Shown: piece after piece, positions 1 through 7,437 of the stretch
How the letters are laid out: each line of letters begins with the position of its first letter
How positions within the stretch are numbered: position 1 is the first letter of the stretch
DNA from: JAWLHA01 sp041690535
Lineage (GTDB): Bacteria > Pseudomonadota > Gammaproteobacteria > Thiohalomonadales > Thiohalomonadaceae
NCBI GenBank assembly: GCA_041690535.1
Contig: JAWLHA010000001.1
Span: 1 to 64,000 of the forward strand
Direction of reading: 5' to 3'
Length of the DNA stretch: 64,000 bases
Translations under genes and position numbers: made by a program
Notes under the pieces: generated by a model
What the model was told of the DNA's origin: nothing
The model's database searches: none
The model's input: the letters and a program-made list of their open reading frames with translations, nothing else

Positions 1-19
1 GTTTAGGTTGTTTGCTCAT
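1..19 (-). CDS. Start of a gene running off the window (MSKQPK...)
   Basis: Only the first six codons are visible, reading M-S-K-Q-P-K on the minus strand. A purine-rich AGAGAAG lies just upstream. Its transcript would begin near the leader element at 65-85, as for the other transfer-region genes. No function can be given. Confidence 0.5.
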
Positions 20-64
20 CTGATTCTTCTCTGTTGACCGGGCGTTATGCCGGGGTTCGAGGAG

Positions 65-85
65 GCATACCAGACGGGGTGAAAG
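65..85 (-). promoter_or_regulatory. Transfer-region leader element, copy 1
   Basis: Minus-strand reading is TTTCAC, seven nucleotides, then GGTATGC. It sits about 45 nt before the ATG of the gene at 1-19 and directly after the terminator at 87-108. It belongs to a family of nine with the same internal spacing. Confidence 0.6.
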
Positions 86-86
86 A

Positions 87-108
87 GAAAGCCCCTCCGA
101 AGAGGGGC
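87..108 (-). terminator. Rho-independent terminator after the 70-aa gene
   Basis: A perfect GCCCCTC/GAGGGGC stem with a four-base loop (91-108) is followed on the minus strand by TTTCTCTTTC. The 18-nt core is identical to those of the terminators at 1107-1130 and 4507-4526. Confidence 0.75.
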
Positions 109-124
109 TGGGAACGTGGCGGGG

Positions 125-337
125 TTAAGCGCCTCTGGAGCTTCTGCCTTTCCCCCGGCCCCGAGGGCGCGCTGTGCCGCTGCGGCCCGAGAACGAGTGA
201 AAGCCGGCCCAGGCCATACGGGCGGCCTGCGCCTTCTCCTGTGGACTGGGGCCGCCAAAACAGTGGCGGGAAAGACCGTCATAATAGTCATAGCGCTCAT
301 AGCGCCGGCCCAACGGATAGACATATCGAGTGAACAT
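125..337 (-). CDS. Small basic protein of unknown function (70 aa)
   Basis: Starts MFTRYVYPLG and ends in an Arg/Gly/Ser-rich tail. The ATG at 337 is chosen over an upstream in-frame ATG at 355 because AAGGAG lies 8 nt before it. The N-terminal half is rich in Tyr and Arg (RRYERYDYYDG). It is the last gene before a terminator in the transfer-region 3' cluster. No family recognised. Confidence 0.5.
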   Translation of the reverse strand: MFTRYVYPLGRRYERYDYYDGLSRHCFGGPSPQEKAQAARMAWAGFHSFSGRSGTARPRGRGKGRSSRGA

Positions 338-402
338 CGTGCAGCTCTCCTTCATACGACGAAACGTCGTGGTTCAGGGAGACATACGAGGCCCAGTGCA
401 AG

Positions 403-741
403 TCAGGCGGTGTGGCGGAAGCATTCGCTCGACGCGAGAAGGACGACAGGCGGGCGAAAGAAGGCCCCACGAGGGGTGGGGCCGTGAAGGAGGTAATGTT
501 CGGCTGCCTGACGAGAGACGGGCCGCTCGGTAAGACAGCAAGGGGCGAAGTAGAGCAGGTGGCCATCGGAGGGGATGCTTGCGAGCGCCTCGCGGATGTT
601 CGCCGGCTTCACAATGCCTCCGGCCCAAAGGCCATTGTCCCGCTGCCAGACTGCCCAGTGCAGCCCAAGCGCCGCTTTCTCTTTCGCAAGCGCCATCGCC
701 TCGCGGCGACTTGGCCGGACCTCGATGCAAACCAGTGTCAT
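403..741 (-). CDS. Hypothetical protein (112 aa) read through a terminator-like stem
   Basis: Starts MTLVCIEVRPSRREAM after a GAGGAGAAC ribosome site and a leader element at 786-805. The first 85 residues read as a normal protein. The 3' part overlaps a strong GGCCCCAC/GTGGGGCC hairpin followed by TTCTTTC at about 455-484, which looks like an intrinsic terminator. Either the terminator is internal to the gene or the last 25 codons are not normally made in full. No family recognised. Confidence 0.5.
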   Translation of the reverse strand: MTLVCIEVRPSRREAMALAKEKAALGLHWAVWQRDNGLWAGGIVKPANIREALASIPSDGHLLYFAPCCLTERPVSRQAAEHYLLHGPTPRGAFFRPPVVLLASSECFRHTA

Positions 742-785
742 GACAGTTCTCCTCGTTGCTGGAAAAGACTCCAGGGTTCACAAGG

Positions 786-805
786 ACATACCATCAACAG
801 TGAAA
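786..805 (-). promoter_or_regulatory. Transfer-region leader element, copy 2
   Basis: TTTCAC, seven nucleotides, GGTATGT on the minus strand, 44 nt before the start codon at 741. A CGCGAAC/GTTCGCG stem (810-829) lies immediately upstream. Confidence 0.6.
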
Positions 806-843
806 CCGCCGCGAACGGGGTTGTTCGCGTAACGTTCGCAGCA

Positions 844-1104
844 CTAGGCCGCCTGCTTCTCCGTATGCCGCCAATCGCCACCGATAAAGGCCGCCACGGT
901 CGGGCCAACCGGATGGTCGCGAAGGAAGGCAGGGGTAACCGCCAAGTGCTTTTGGCCATTGATCATGACGGGGCGAAGTTCCTGAGAATAAACCAGACGG
1001 CCGCGCTCGAAGCTGGCGGCCAGAGAGCAAAGGCGTTCGACCCAGTCGGAGGGCCGCCGACCGGCGGCGGGAACATAGAGAAAATCGTGCATAAGGTTGC
1101 TCAA
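844..1104 (-). CDS. Hypothetical protein (86 aa)
   Basis: Starts MSNLMHDFLYVPAAG and ends at codon 86. It lies between the ERF-gene terminator (1107-1130) and the leader element of the next gene. The composition is ordinary, with no visible membrane segment, signal or cysteine motif. Codon use matches its neighbours. No family recognised. Confidence 0.5.
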   Translation of the reverse strand: MSNLMHDFLYVPAAGRRPSDWVERLCSLAASFERGRLVYSQELRPVMINGQKHLAVTPAFLRDHPVGPTVAAFIGGDWRHTEKQAA

Positions 1105-1106
1105 GT

Positions 1107-1130
1107 AGAAAGCCCCTCCGAAGAGGGGCT
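1107..1130 (-). terminator. Rho-independent terminator after the ERF gene
   Basis: The same 18-nt GCCCCTC...GAGGGGC core (1112-1129) as the terminators at 87-108 and 4507-4526, followed on the minus strand by TTTCTACTTG. Confidence 0.75.
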
Positions 1131-1138
1131 TGAATGGT

Positions 1139-1993
1139 TTACGAAGCAGCGGCCTGAGGGGACGGAAGAGCTGTCAGACGAGCCTTGTACGCCATCTTGA
1201 GGTAAGTGTGCTCCACCTCTTTGAAGCCGGGCTCACCGTTCGGTCCCTTCCTTTCAGCCTGGTCCTTGATCCAGTCACCCACCTTTTGCAGCGCAGCGAT
1301 GTCCTTCGCGTTGTTAATGCGAGTGACGATCTTCTGGATGAACGGAGTCGGCTGATACTCGCCATCCCCGCCACCCGAAGCCGCTGTGGCCCCGGAGGAG
1401 CCTGCCGGACTGGACGCTTGTGTCGGTTGGTTGGCCGGTTTCCCGGAACCGCCCGAGCGAGCGCCACTGCCATTTTGGCCACCACGACCGCGACCACCCT
1501 GACCACGGGCGTCGCTCGGTTGCCCCATTTCAGCGGCATTGCCATCGTCATCTTCGTCACCCACAACCCCCAGAAGCGCCTGGAGGCTGTAGCGGCGCAG
1601 GTAGGTGATGCTACTGCCCTGGGCCTGCTCCCCAGCCCTGGAAGGGCTCATGGGGTAGTGACTGCTGATGTAGCCGCCGCTTTCGGCATGGAAAACAAAG
1701 GTGTCGAGGTGCATGACGCCCTGCTCATCCGGGTTGATTGGCTGGGTGTAGCCAATTCCATGCCCTGCGGTGACCGACTTGATGGCGTCGATGACAGCCG
1801 ACAGGTCGGCGTACTTGTTGCCGTGGTGGGGGTTCACCCGGTTCTTGACCGGCTGAACGATCTCCGCCTGGACAGCCACCAGCGCCGCCATGAGCCCTGG
1901 GGTCATGTTCATGCCCCCCGGTTGCATCGTCCGCTCAGGCACCTTCACAGCCTTGGTTTCGGGCAGACCACCTTCGCACTGTTTGTCACACAT
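1139..1993 (-). CDS. ERF-family single-strand DNA annealing protein
   Basis: 284 aa. The N-terminal half carries the ERF signature: MAALVAVQAEIVQPVKNRV, then NPHHGNKYADLSAVIDA and GHGIGYTQP. ERF proteins anneal complementary single strands in phage and plasmid recombination. A Gly/Ser/Gln-rich linker (about residues 170-220) joins it to a short C-terminal helical domain (YQPTPFIQKIVTRIN). The ATG at 1993 follows ATGGAGAAACCC and lies 46 nt after leader element copy 3; a longer frame upstream runs through that element and is rejected. Carriage beside SSB in the transfer region suggests a role in repair or recombination of incoming single-stranded plasmid DNA (inference). Confidence 0.82.
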   Translation of the reverse strand: MCDKQCEGGLPETKAVKVPERTMQPGGMNMTPGLMAALVAVQAEIVQPVKNRVNPHHGNKYADLSAVIDAIKSVTAGHGIGYTQPINPDEQGVMHLDTFVFHAESGGYISSHYPMSPSRAGEQAQGSSITYLRRYSLQALLGVVGDEDDDGNAAEMGQPSDARGQGGRGRGGQNGSGARSGGSGKPANQPTQASSPAGSSGATAASGGGDGEYQPTPFIQKIVTRINNAKDIAALQKVGDWIKDQAERKGPNGEPGFKEVEHTYLKMAYKARLTALPSPQAAAS

Positions 1994-2039
1994 TGGGTTT
2001 CTCCATGGAGTTCCGGCGAACTTGCCGGGGTTCTCCTGC

Positions 2040-2059
2040 ACATACCGGATGGAGTGAAA
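2040..2059 (-). promoter_or_regulatory. Transfer-region leader element, copy 3
   Basis: TTTCAC, seven nucleotides, GGTATGT, 46 nt before the ERF start. It follows the terminator at 2071-2095. A CCCCGG...CCGG hairpin lies between the element and the ribosome site. Confidence 0.6.
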
Positions 2060-2070
2060 GGGGAAGCGGC

Positions 2071-2095
2071 AAAAAAGAGCCCGGCAGGTGCCGGG
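2071..2095 (-). terminator. Second of two tandem terminators
   Basis: GCCCGGC/GCCGGGC stem with a four-base loop followed by TCTTTTTT on the minus strand. Only about 30 nt separate it from the leader element at 2123-2142, so a transcript starting there would end here. Confidence 0.7.
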
Positions 2096-2122
2096 CAAGC
2101 CATCATGAGCCCTGATAGCGGG

Positions 2123-2142
2123 ACATACCGGGAGGAGTGAAC
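2123..2142 (-). promoter_or_regulatory. Transfer-region leader element, copy 4 (no long gene)
   Basis: TTCAC form of the element (GTTCAC, seven nucleotides, GGTATGT) placed between two terminators. The next ATG (2105) opens a reading frame that runs into the terminator stem, so any product would be a very short RNA or leader peptide. Confidence 0.5.
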
Positions 2143-2150
2143 CCCTTTTC

Positions 2151-2180
2151 AAAAAAAAAGCCCCGGTGAAGAGCCGGGGC
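2151..2180 (-). terminator. Strong terminator after the DsbC-like gene
   Basis: GCCCCGG/CCGGGGC stem with a seven-base loop followed by nine T residues on the minus strand. Confidence 0.85.
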
Positions 2181-2222
2181 AAAAACTGACTTCATAACCG
2201 AAGCCAGGTCAGGATGAAGTCG

Positions 2223-2972
2223 TTACTTGGCTTTACCTGCCATCAATGCAAAATCGTGAGGACTGGGCAGACCTTTGACCAGGGTCGGTTTGCCGTCGCG
2301 CTCGTACATGATGGCCGGCGTGCCGGTGATGCCCAACTGCCGCATGATGGCCCCGTTGGCGGTCACCCGAGCCGAGTCCTTTTCGGTGAAGGAGGGCAGA
2401 TCCGGCGCGCTCTTGGTCTTGCGGGCCTGATGAATGGCGGCCAGCGTCTTGGCCGGTTCCTTGCTGGCCAGCATGGCAGCGGCTTGGTCTTTCGACTCGG
2501 CGGCAAGGAACGCCACCGGTACCCAGCGGATGCGGAGGTTCGCCAATTCCGGTCGGGTCATGTCATAGAGCTTGGCGCAGTACCCGCAGTTCGGTTCGTA
2601 GAAGGCATAGATCACCTGCTTGCCAGTCCCCTCCTCGAACCACGCCGCATCCTTCTCCAGGGTGGTGAGGGCATCTTTGTAAGCCGAGGACTGGGCGTGC
2701 TCCTCCATATACTTTTCGGTGAGGTTTCGGCCGCTACTGTCCACAAGCACCCCGAAGAAGGCATGTTCGCCGGCCTGGTCCGTGTAGAACAGCGATGGCA
2801 GCCCATTGACGCTCACGGCCCACCCTGTGAGCCCCATGGGCGCCGCAAAGGTCTTGATGATCTCCACCTGTTTGGAGTCCGCGAGCTTGCTCACGACGGG
2901 GGGCAGCGCTTCGGCGGCTGCGGCGGTCAGCTCGGTGGCGAGCAGGGCGGTTGCAAGGATCAGTCGTTTCAC
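2223..2972 (-). CDS. Periplasmic thiol:disulfide isomerase, DsbC/DsbG-like
   Basis: 249 aa with a signal peptide (MKRLILATALLATELTAAAA). A DsbC-like N-terminal domain precedes a thioredoxin fold whose active site is CGYC (FYEPNCGYCAKL, about residue 135). The cis-Pro region is GITGTPAIMYERDG. DsbC-type isomerases correct disulfides in secreted proteins, and conjugative systems often carry their own to mature pilus and secretin parts (family knowledge). It lies directly upstream of the ERF gene in transcription order, separated by tandem terminators. Confidence 0.82.
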   Translation of the reverse strand: MKRLILATALLATELTAAAAEALPPVVSKLADSKQVEIIKTFAAPMGLTGWAVSVNGLPSLFYTDQAGEHAFFGVLVDSSGRNLTEKYMEEHAQSSAYKDALTTLEKDAAWFEEGTGKQVIYAFYEPNCGYCAKLYDMTRPELANLRIRWVPVAFLAAESKDQAAAMLASKEPAKTLAAIHQARKTKSAPDLPSFTEKDSARVTANGAIMRQLGITGTPAIMYERDGKPTLVKGLPSPHDFALMAGKAK

Positions 2973-3024
2973 TCTATCACTCCTGTTTGTCTTGGTGTCA
3001 ATATACAGTCAAACAAAATGCAGT

Positions 3025-3555
3025 TCAATCGGTAAAGAGTGGCTCTGCGACGCCTTGCAACGCCTCGACCGGGAACAGCCCCAGGTATCGAGAGTCCCAT
3101 CCCTTCTCGTAGTCGGTTCCTAGATAGACATAGCCCTCGGGCACCTGCGCGGGCAGCTCCAAAGAGGGGAAGTGCATTCCTTTATACCCATCGGGGAGGC
3201 GTTTCCCAATGGGGGTGCAGGCCCCCTCGATACAGCGCAGCACGAGATTACCATCCACCCTGAGATCATCGCCCGCCACGGCCATAATATGCTTGAGCAG
3301 CAGTAGGCCGTCAGGAATCGGGACGCTCTGGGAGCGCGCCCACGCGGGCTCCTGATACTTGGCCGTGGTGAGATCACCGAGCTTCGGGGATTGGTCCTTG
3401 TGTAGGAGATACCACCCGGTGGGGACCGACGGGGTGCCGTTGTAGAGAATGCGCCAGGGCAGGGCCAGGTAGGTGGCGACGAGGAGCACGAGACCCGCGA
3501 GGAAGTAGGACGGGATAGTGCGTGTGCGAAAGGTGTTACCGTTGGGGTTGGGCAT
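3025..3555 (-). CDS. traF: TraF-type S26 signal peptidase of the conjugation system
   Basis: 176 aa. One N-terminal membrane helix (about residues 14-32) is followed by the S26 Ser motif in PSVPTGWY and the Lys region LLLLKHIMAVAGDD, the expected Ser/Lys dyad. The C-terminal YVYLGTDYEKGWDSRYLG matches the last conserved box of TraF/LepB-like enzymes. Related peptidases mature or cyclise conjugative pilin. Leader element copy 5 lies 46 nt before the ATG, and GGAGAGAACTG precedes the start. The naming follows the RP4/TrhF-type peptidase, not F-plasmid TraF. Confidence 0.8.
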   Translation of the reverse strand: MPNPNGNTFRTRTIPSYFLAGLVLLVATYLALPWRILYNGTPSVPTGWYLLHKDQSPKLGDLTTAKYQEPAWARSQSVPIPDGLLLLKHIMAVAGDDLRVDGNLVLRCIEGACTPIGKRLPDGYKGMHFPSLELPAQVPEGYVYLGTDYEKGWDSRYLGLFPVEALQGVAEPLFTD

Positions 3556-3601
3556 CAGTTCTCTCCATGGGAACGGCGCGTATCGGCCGGGGCTCGGAGA
3601 G

Positions 3602-3621
3602 ACCTACCGGGGGGAGTGAAA
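3602..3621 (-). promoter_or_regulatory. Transfer-region leader element, copy 5
   Basis: TTTCAC, seven nucleotides, GGTAGGT, 46 nt before the traF ATG and immediately after the terminator at 3626-3650. Confidence 0.6.
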
Positions 3622-3625
3622 AGGC

Positions 3626-3650
3626 AAAAAAAGCCCCGCCTGAGCGGGGC
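3626..3650 (-). terminator. Terminator after the TrbI-like gene
   Basis: GCCCCGC/GCGGGGC stem followed by seven T residues on the minus strand. Confidence 0.8.
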
Positions 3651-3672
3651 TCCTTGAAAGAAGGGTAACGGC

Positions 3673-4281
3673 TTAGGGCAATGCCTCTTCGGTGGCCTTC
3701 GCCCGAGCGTCCTTCAGCCACTCTTTGTGCTCTTTGCGCTGGTTCCGGGTTTCCTCCTGAAGCTTTTTGTAGAACTCGGAGGTGCTGAATGCCGTGTCGC
3801 CGAGGACACCATCTGCCGGGGGCGTGATGGTCGGTACGTCAGTCGGAAGCCCCAGCTCCGTCAGCACCTCGTCGGTGATGTCCGGAACGCTGGCGGGCAG
3901 GGCGAGCGCCTGCTTGACAACCACGGCACGTCCTGCGGCGTGCTTCTGAACCACCACCGCTGCTTCCTTGCTCACCTTCGCCAAGAGGACGGACGCATCG
4001 TTGGCCGCCGGGGTGTTCGGAGCGCCAATGATGCGTGAAGCCACCGCACGCTGGGCGTTCAAGAGTTTCACGGTGTCAAAGGCGACCATGCCGGTGGCGT
4101 CACCGTTCCCGGTCATTTGGTTGAAAGCGCCCGTCGAACCGATCAACGCGCCGCCCAAAAGAGCAATCAAGCTGATCAGCACGAGCGGCAGAAAGCTCGG
4201 TTTGCGTGAGACAGCCACTACCTTGGCGGCAGCGGTTGCGACAGTAGATTGTCCCGACTGGGGCTCGGGTGTATTGCTCAT
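3673..4281 (-). CDS. TrbI-like F-type conjugation inner-membrane protein
   Basis: About 202 aa. It has a cytoplasmic N-terminus, one membrane helix (PLVLISLIALLGGALIGSTG), then the pattern VAFDTVKLLNAQRA ... AVVVKQALALPASVPDIT, which resembles F-type TrbI proteins (FDTV near the start of the periplasmic part, then a vvvk.alalp..vpDiT stretch). The C-terminus is charged and helical. TrbI affects pilus outgrowth and retraction in F. The ATG at 4281 follows AAGGAG by 6 nt. A longer in-frame start is rejected. Confidence 0.6.
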   Translation of the reverse strand: MSNTPEPQSGQSTVATAAAKVVAVSRKPSFLPLVLISLIALLGGALIGSTGAFNQMTGNGDATGMVAFDTVKLLNAQRAVASRIIGAPNTPAANDASVLLAKVSKEAAVVVQKHAAGRAVVVKQALALPASVPDITDEVLTELGLPTDVPTITPPADGVLGDTAFSTSEFYKKLQEETRNQRKEHKEWLKDARAKATEEALP

Positions 4282-4335
4282 GCACATCTCCTTTCGTCGG
4301 TAAGGGAGCACGGCTCGCACCGCGCCTATTGGGGG

Positions 4336-4467
4336 TCAAAGTGATTTGTTGAACTCTGTGGTGTACTTCTTCAACAGCGTCTCCGCCGTGCGGCGAATCG
4401 TCTCCGCCTCGTCAACGATGGCGACACGAATCCCATCAAGTGAACCTTTTGGCTTCGACCATGACAA
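4336..4467 (-). CDS. Possible small protein between ssb and the TrbI-like gene
   Basis: A 43-codon frame reads from a TTG at 4467 to TGA at 4336. Its second half (DGIRVAIVDEAETIRRTAET, then LLKKYTTEFNKSL) has the look of a real helical protein. There is no convincing ribosome site and no ATG, so it may be a remnant of a longer gene cut off by the ssb terminator at 4507-4526. Confidence 0.3.
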   Translation of the reverse strand: MSWSKPKGSLDGIRVAIVDEAETIRRTAETLLKKYTTEFNKSL

Positions 4468-4506
4468 ATTGAATGCGTTAGGAAAAGACAGAGGGAGAGA
4501 TAGGAA

Positions 4507-4526
4507 GGCCCCTCCGAAGAGGGGCC
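4507..4526 (-). terminator. Terminator after ssb
   Basis: GGCCCCTC/GAGGGGCC stem sharing its 18-nt core with the terminators at 87-108 and 1107-1130, followed on the minus strand by TTCC. Confidence 0.65.
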
Positions 4527-4539
4527 GGAATAACCACTC

Positions 4540-4995
4540 CTAAAACGGGATCTCGTCATCCCACTGATCGTCCGGGCTGGCGGAGCCGCTGTAGTGCTGA
4601 CCACCGGCATCGCCGTTGCCGCCACCATTGCCGCCACCGTGACCACCGTTACCACCGTTGCCACCTTCCGCGTTGCGCGGGGAGGAGAAATCGAACTCTT
4701 CGACGACGACTTCGGTGGTGTAGCGCTCGACGCTATCCTTTTCCCACTTGCGGGTCTGGAGGCGACCGACGATGGCCATCTTGCTGCCCTTCTTGGCGTA
4801 CTCGCCGATGATTTCGGCAGCCTTACCGAAGGCCACCAGGCGGTGCCATTCGGTTTTCTCCTTCTCGCCGCTCCCGTAGGAGGTGGCGATGGAGAAGTTG
4901 GCGATGGCCATGGGCTTCTCACCGTTGGTGTAGCGCACTTCCGGATCGTTACCCAGGTTGCCGGACAGGTGGACCTTGTTGATACCTTTTGCCAT
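4540..4995 (-). CDS. ssb: Single-stranded DNA-binding protein
   Basis: 151 aa. The OB fold starts MAKGINKVHLSGNLGNDPEV, followed by EWHRLVAFGKAAEIIGEYAK and KMAIVGRLQTRKW. A Gly/Asn-rich linker leads to the acidic tip DDQWDDEIPF, which recruits partner proteins. The ATG at 4995 is chosen because homologues begin MAxGINKV; upstream codons would translate the leader element. Plasmid SSBs protect single-stranded DNA during transfer and damp SOS induction. Confidence 0.95.
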   Translation of the reverse strand: MAKGINKVHLSGNLGNDPEVRYTNGEKPMAIANFSIATSYGSGEKEKTEWHRLVAFGKAAEIIGEYAKKGSKMAIVGRLQTRKWEKDSVERYTTEVVVEEFDFSSPRNAEGGNGGNGGHGGGNGGGNGDAGGQHYSGSASPDDQWDDEIPF

Positions 4996-5045
4996 TGGAG
5001 TGTTCTCCGATTGTGATCCAGTGAAATTACTGGGGTTCACTACCC

Positions 5046-5065
5046 ACATACCGGGGAGAGTGAAA
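5046..5065 (-). promoter_or_regulatory. Transfer-region leader element, copy 6 (before ssb)
   Basis: TTTCAC, seven nucleotides, GGTATGT, 50 nt before the ssb ATG. Confidence 0.6.
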
Positions 5066-5092
5066 GGTGAAACAGGGTTTTCGAAAAGTTTT

Positions 5093-5452
5093 TCAGTCGC
5101 CGTAGAGCGCCTGTCGCGCCTCCTCTACTGCGTCCGCCGCATCGGCGGCAATACTGTCAAGAGATACATCGTCATAACCCGCGCAGCATAAGAGGGCCTC
5201 ACCTCGCACGCCCCCGAGGCGAGCCGCTTTCGCGTGGAGCGCGGTGGCGAACCGAAACTCCCATTGCTCGTAGATCATCGAGGGCGGAACGGAGGTCTCC
5301 ACTTCGCGTACCAAATCGTCCATGGTCCGCTCAGAATCGAGGCCGACCATGACCGCAGAAGCGCGCTCCATCACCTCTTCGGGCCGGAAATGCCGCGCAA
5401 AACAGAAGACCGCCAGCCGGGCGAAATACTCAGCGGAAGATGTCGAGCCCAT
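5093..5452 (-). CDS. Hypothetical protein (119 aa) coupled to the HD protein
   Basis: Starts MGSTSSAEYFARLAVFCF, soluble and helical, and ends EEARQALYGD. The start overlaps the end of the HD gene (5430-7388) by 23 nt, so the two are probably translated together. No cysteine or membrane motif points to a function. Confidence 0.6.
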   Translation of the reverse strand: MGSTSSAEYFARLAVFCFARHFRPEEVMERASAVMVGLDSERTMDDLVREVETSVPPSMIYEQWEFRFATALHAKAARLGGVRGEALLCCAGYDDVSLDSIAADAADAVEEARQALYGD

Positions 5453-7388
5453 CGGGGATCATGTCCTCGTCTGCGTCGATTTCCTCGACGATGATTTCCT
5501 CTTCCACAACTTCCACAGAAGTCGATTGCGGCTCATCCATGGCGGCAGGCAGGTCGTCGGGCGCAGTCTCCGCCTCTGCCTCGGGCACCGTTTCGGTATG
5601 TTCCAGTTCTGCCTCTTGTTCGAGGTGAGGCGCGTCGGAGACGCCCTCGTTAGCGTCAGGGTGGGCCGTTGGTTGCTCTTCGCTTTCCAGTTCGCTCTTC
5701 TGCTCCTCTGAGCCGCCGAGACGGCCCAGCAGGGCGTCGATACTGTTCTCCTCCACCGCAACCACCTGCTCGGCTGCCTCAGGCGGTTCGGCGGGCTCAG
5801 CAATGGCACTGGCAGGTTCGGGTTCGTCCATCGCTGCGAGCATGGCCGGGGACAAGGCCAGCCCAGGGGGGACGGTGTGCTCGGCGGACGGAGTCGCCTT
5901 GTTGCCTTTGCGCTTTCCCTTTTCCTTGCCCTTGTCGGGGCGCGACTGCTCTTTGGGGGCGCTCTCTTCGCTGGCAGGCGCCTCAGGGACAACCGTTCCG
6001 TCTGCGGTCGTGGTGGAGGTCTTCACCACCGCTTTCATGAAGTGGGGGTTGAGGACTTCGAGGGTATAGCGGGTCTCCCGTGGGAGGATCTGCCGGTGTT
6101 CTGGAGGGATGTCCACGGCGAAGACAGCCTTGAAGGTCTTCTTGCCCGAGCGGATATCCCACAGAGCGTTGCTGGGCTTGAGCGTCCAGTGGCGGATCTC
6201 ACCCTGTTCGGACGGCGCGGATTCGGCTTCCAGCATCAGCCAGCGGCGTTGTTGCAGGACGGCCAGCAGGTTCTCAGTGAACGGGTGCAGCCGGCCGGAG
6301 GCCCGATGCTCTCCCCCAAGCGCTGCGGCCACGTCCGGGTGCAAGCGCTTGATGGCCAGCTCGCGGAAGACCTGTTCGATGACCCAGATCCGGTTACCGA
6401 CGCGCCAGCCCACCGCCGCGATCCCTGGGGCGAGCTGGGGAACCTGAAAGGGGGCGACGGGGATGGTGTCCATGAAGGCGCGCAACACCATTTCGGGAAG
6501 CGGGAGGTCGGCCAGGACCTCTTTCTTCTCGTCCTGGGTAGCCAGCCCATCGATCTCACGTAACTGCCCGATGAGGAGATTGACCCGCTTGAGGTCTTCG
6601 GCACTGAGGTCCGGGTAAGAACTGGGTACATCGCCCATGGCGTGCTCGTAGCGCACGGCAAGGAGCAAGACGTGGCGGTCCGGCAGTGGCATATCCCACC
6701 ACTCGGACAGGTTGGCGAGGATGCGTCCACTCTCACGGTCGTGGTGGCGCACTGCCACATGGTTGCCGCCGATCACCTGGTAGGCGGTGAGTTTGCCGAT
6801 GTCGTGAGCGATGGCGGCGAGCGGCAGGAGCGGGTCGGCCCCCTCCAGATTGAGCGCCCGCGTCAGGACATTGATGGTGTGATCGTACAGGTCAACACCG
6901 TGGCCATCACCGGCAAAGGCCCCTCGATTGGCGGCCAGGATGCCGAGCAAGACATCCGCGAGCCGTTGCTGGGTGCCGCCGAGTTTGGTACCGGGCAGCT
7001 TGCACTGAACAGCCTTGGCGGGCAGGACGGCGGGGCGTGCCATTCGGTCCAGGGTGATACCGACCCCCCGATAGGTATCCTTGGCCGGCGCGCCGCGCCG
7101 TTTCCAAAGCTGGCGCAGGAACAGCACAAGGAGTCCGATGAGCGCGATCCCGGCCACGACACCAACACCCCACGCCAGGAGCGCACGGGCGCCCCAGACG
7201 GTCAGGATTTCGGTCTGCACCGACAAGGTGTTCAGTACGTCGATCTCTAGCACTACCCCGTGCTTGGCCAACCAGCGAGAGAGCATTTCAGGTGGCAAGA
7301 AGAACCAGGCAGAAAGGGCCAACGCCCCGTAGAACGAGACCAGGGTGATGATGGACGGCAAAAGCGTAGAGCGGGGAGCGGCGCGCAT
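5430..7388 (-). CDS. Membrane-anchored HD-domain conjugation protein (TraI_2/MobH-like)
   Basis: 652 aa. Two membrane segments (about 10-32 and 62-92) precede an HD-type domain with H163, H170, the HD pair at 195-196 (LAAIAHDIGKL) and H215/H216. The middle region (WRVGNRIWVIEQVFRELA) and the tail of Ala, Glu and Lys-rich low complexity resemble TraI_2-type proteins of MOBH and ICE systems. MOBH relaxases use an HD-like metal site to nick at oriT. This protein could be the relaxase or an accessory HD hydrolase; the membrane segments are unusual for a relaxase, and no MOBF or MOBP relaxase is seen elsewhere in the window. Leader element copy 7 lies 29 nt before the start. Confidence 0.65.
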   Translation of the reverse strand: MRAAPRSTLLPSIITLVSFYGALALSAWFFLPPEMLSRWLAKHGVVLEIDVLNTLSVQTEILTVWGARALLAWGVGVVAGIALIGLLVLFLRQLWKRRGAPAKDTYRGVGITLDRMARPAVLPAKAVQCKLPGTKLGGTQQRLADVLLGILAANRGAFAGDGHGVDLYDHTINVLTRALNLEGADPLLPLAAIAHDIGKLTAYQVIGGNHVAVRHHDRESGRILANLSEWWDMPLPDRHVLLLAVRYEHAMGDVPSSYPDLSAEDLKRVNLLIGQLREIDGLATQDEKKEVLADLPLPEMVLRAFMDTIPVAPFQVPQLAPGIAAVGWRVGNRIWVIEQVFRELAIKRLHPDVAAALGGEHRASGRLHPFTENLLAVLQQRRWLMLEAESAPSEQGEIRHWTLKPSNALWDIRSGKKTFKAVFAVDIPPEHRQILPRETRYTLEVLNPHFMKAVVKTSTTTADGTVVPEAPASEESAPKEQSRPDKGKEKGKRKGNKATPSAEHTVPPGLALSPAMLAAMDEPEPASAIAEPAEPPEAAEQVVAVEENSIDALLGRLGGSEEQKSELESEEQPTAHPDANEGVSDAPHLEQEAELEHTETVPEAEAETAPDDLPAAMDEPQSTSVEVVEEEIIVEEIDADEDMIPDGLDIFR

Positions 7389-7417
7389 TGGGATTCCTGT
7401 AATCGGTCCTCAGGACT

Positions 7418-7437
7418 ACCTACCGGGGCGGGTGAAA
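7418..7437 (-). promoter_or_regulatory. Transfer-region leader element, copy 7
   Basis: TTTCAC, seven nucleotides, GGTAGGT, between the M48 peptidase stop and the HD-protein start. It overlaps the last codons of the peptidase gene. Confidence 0.6.

Noticed and set aside
463..484. A terminator ending the gene at 403-741 early.
   Set aside because: The reading frame continues through it with no stop, so it is only noted in that gene's entry.
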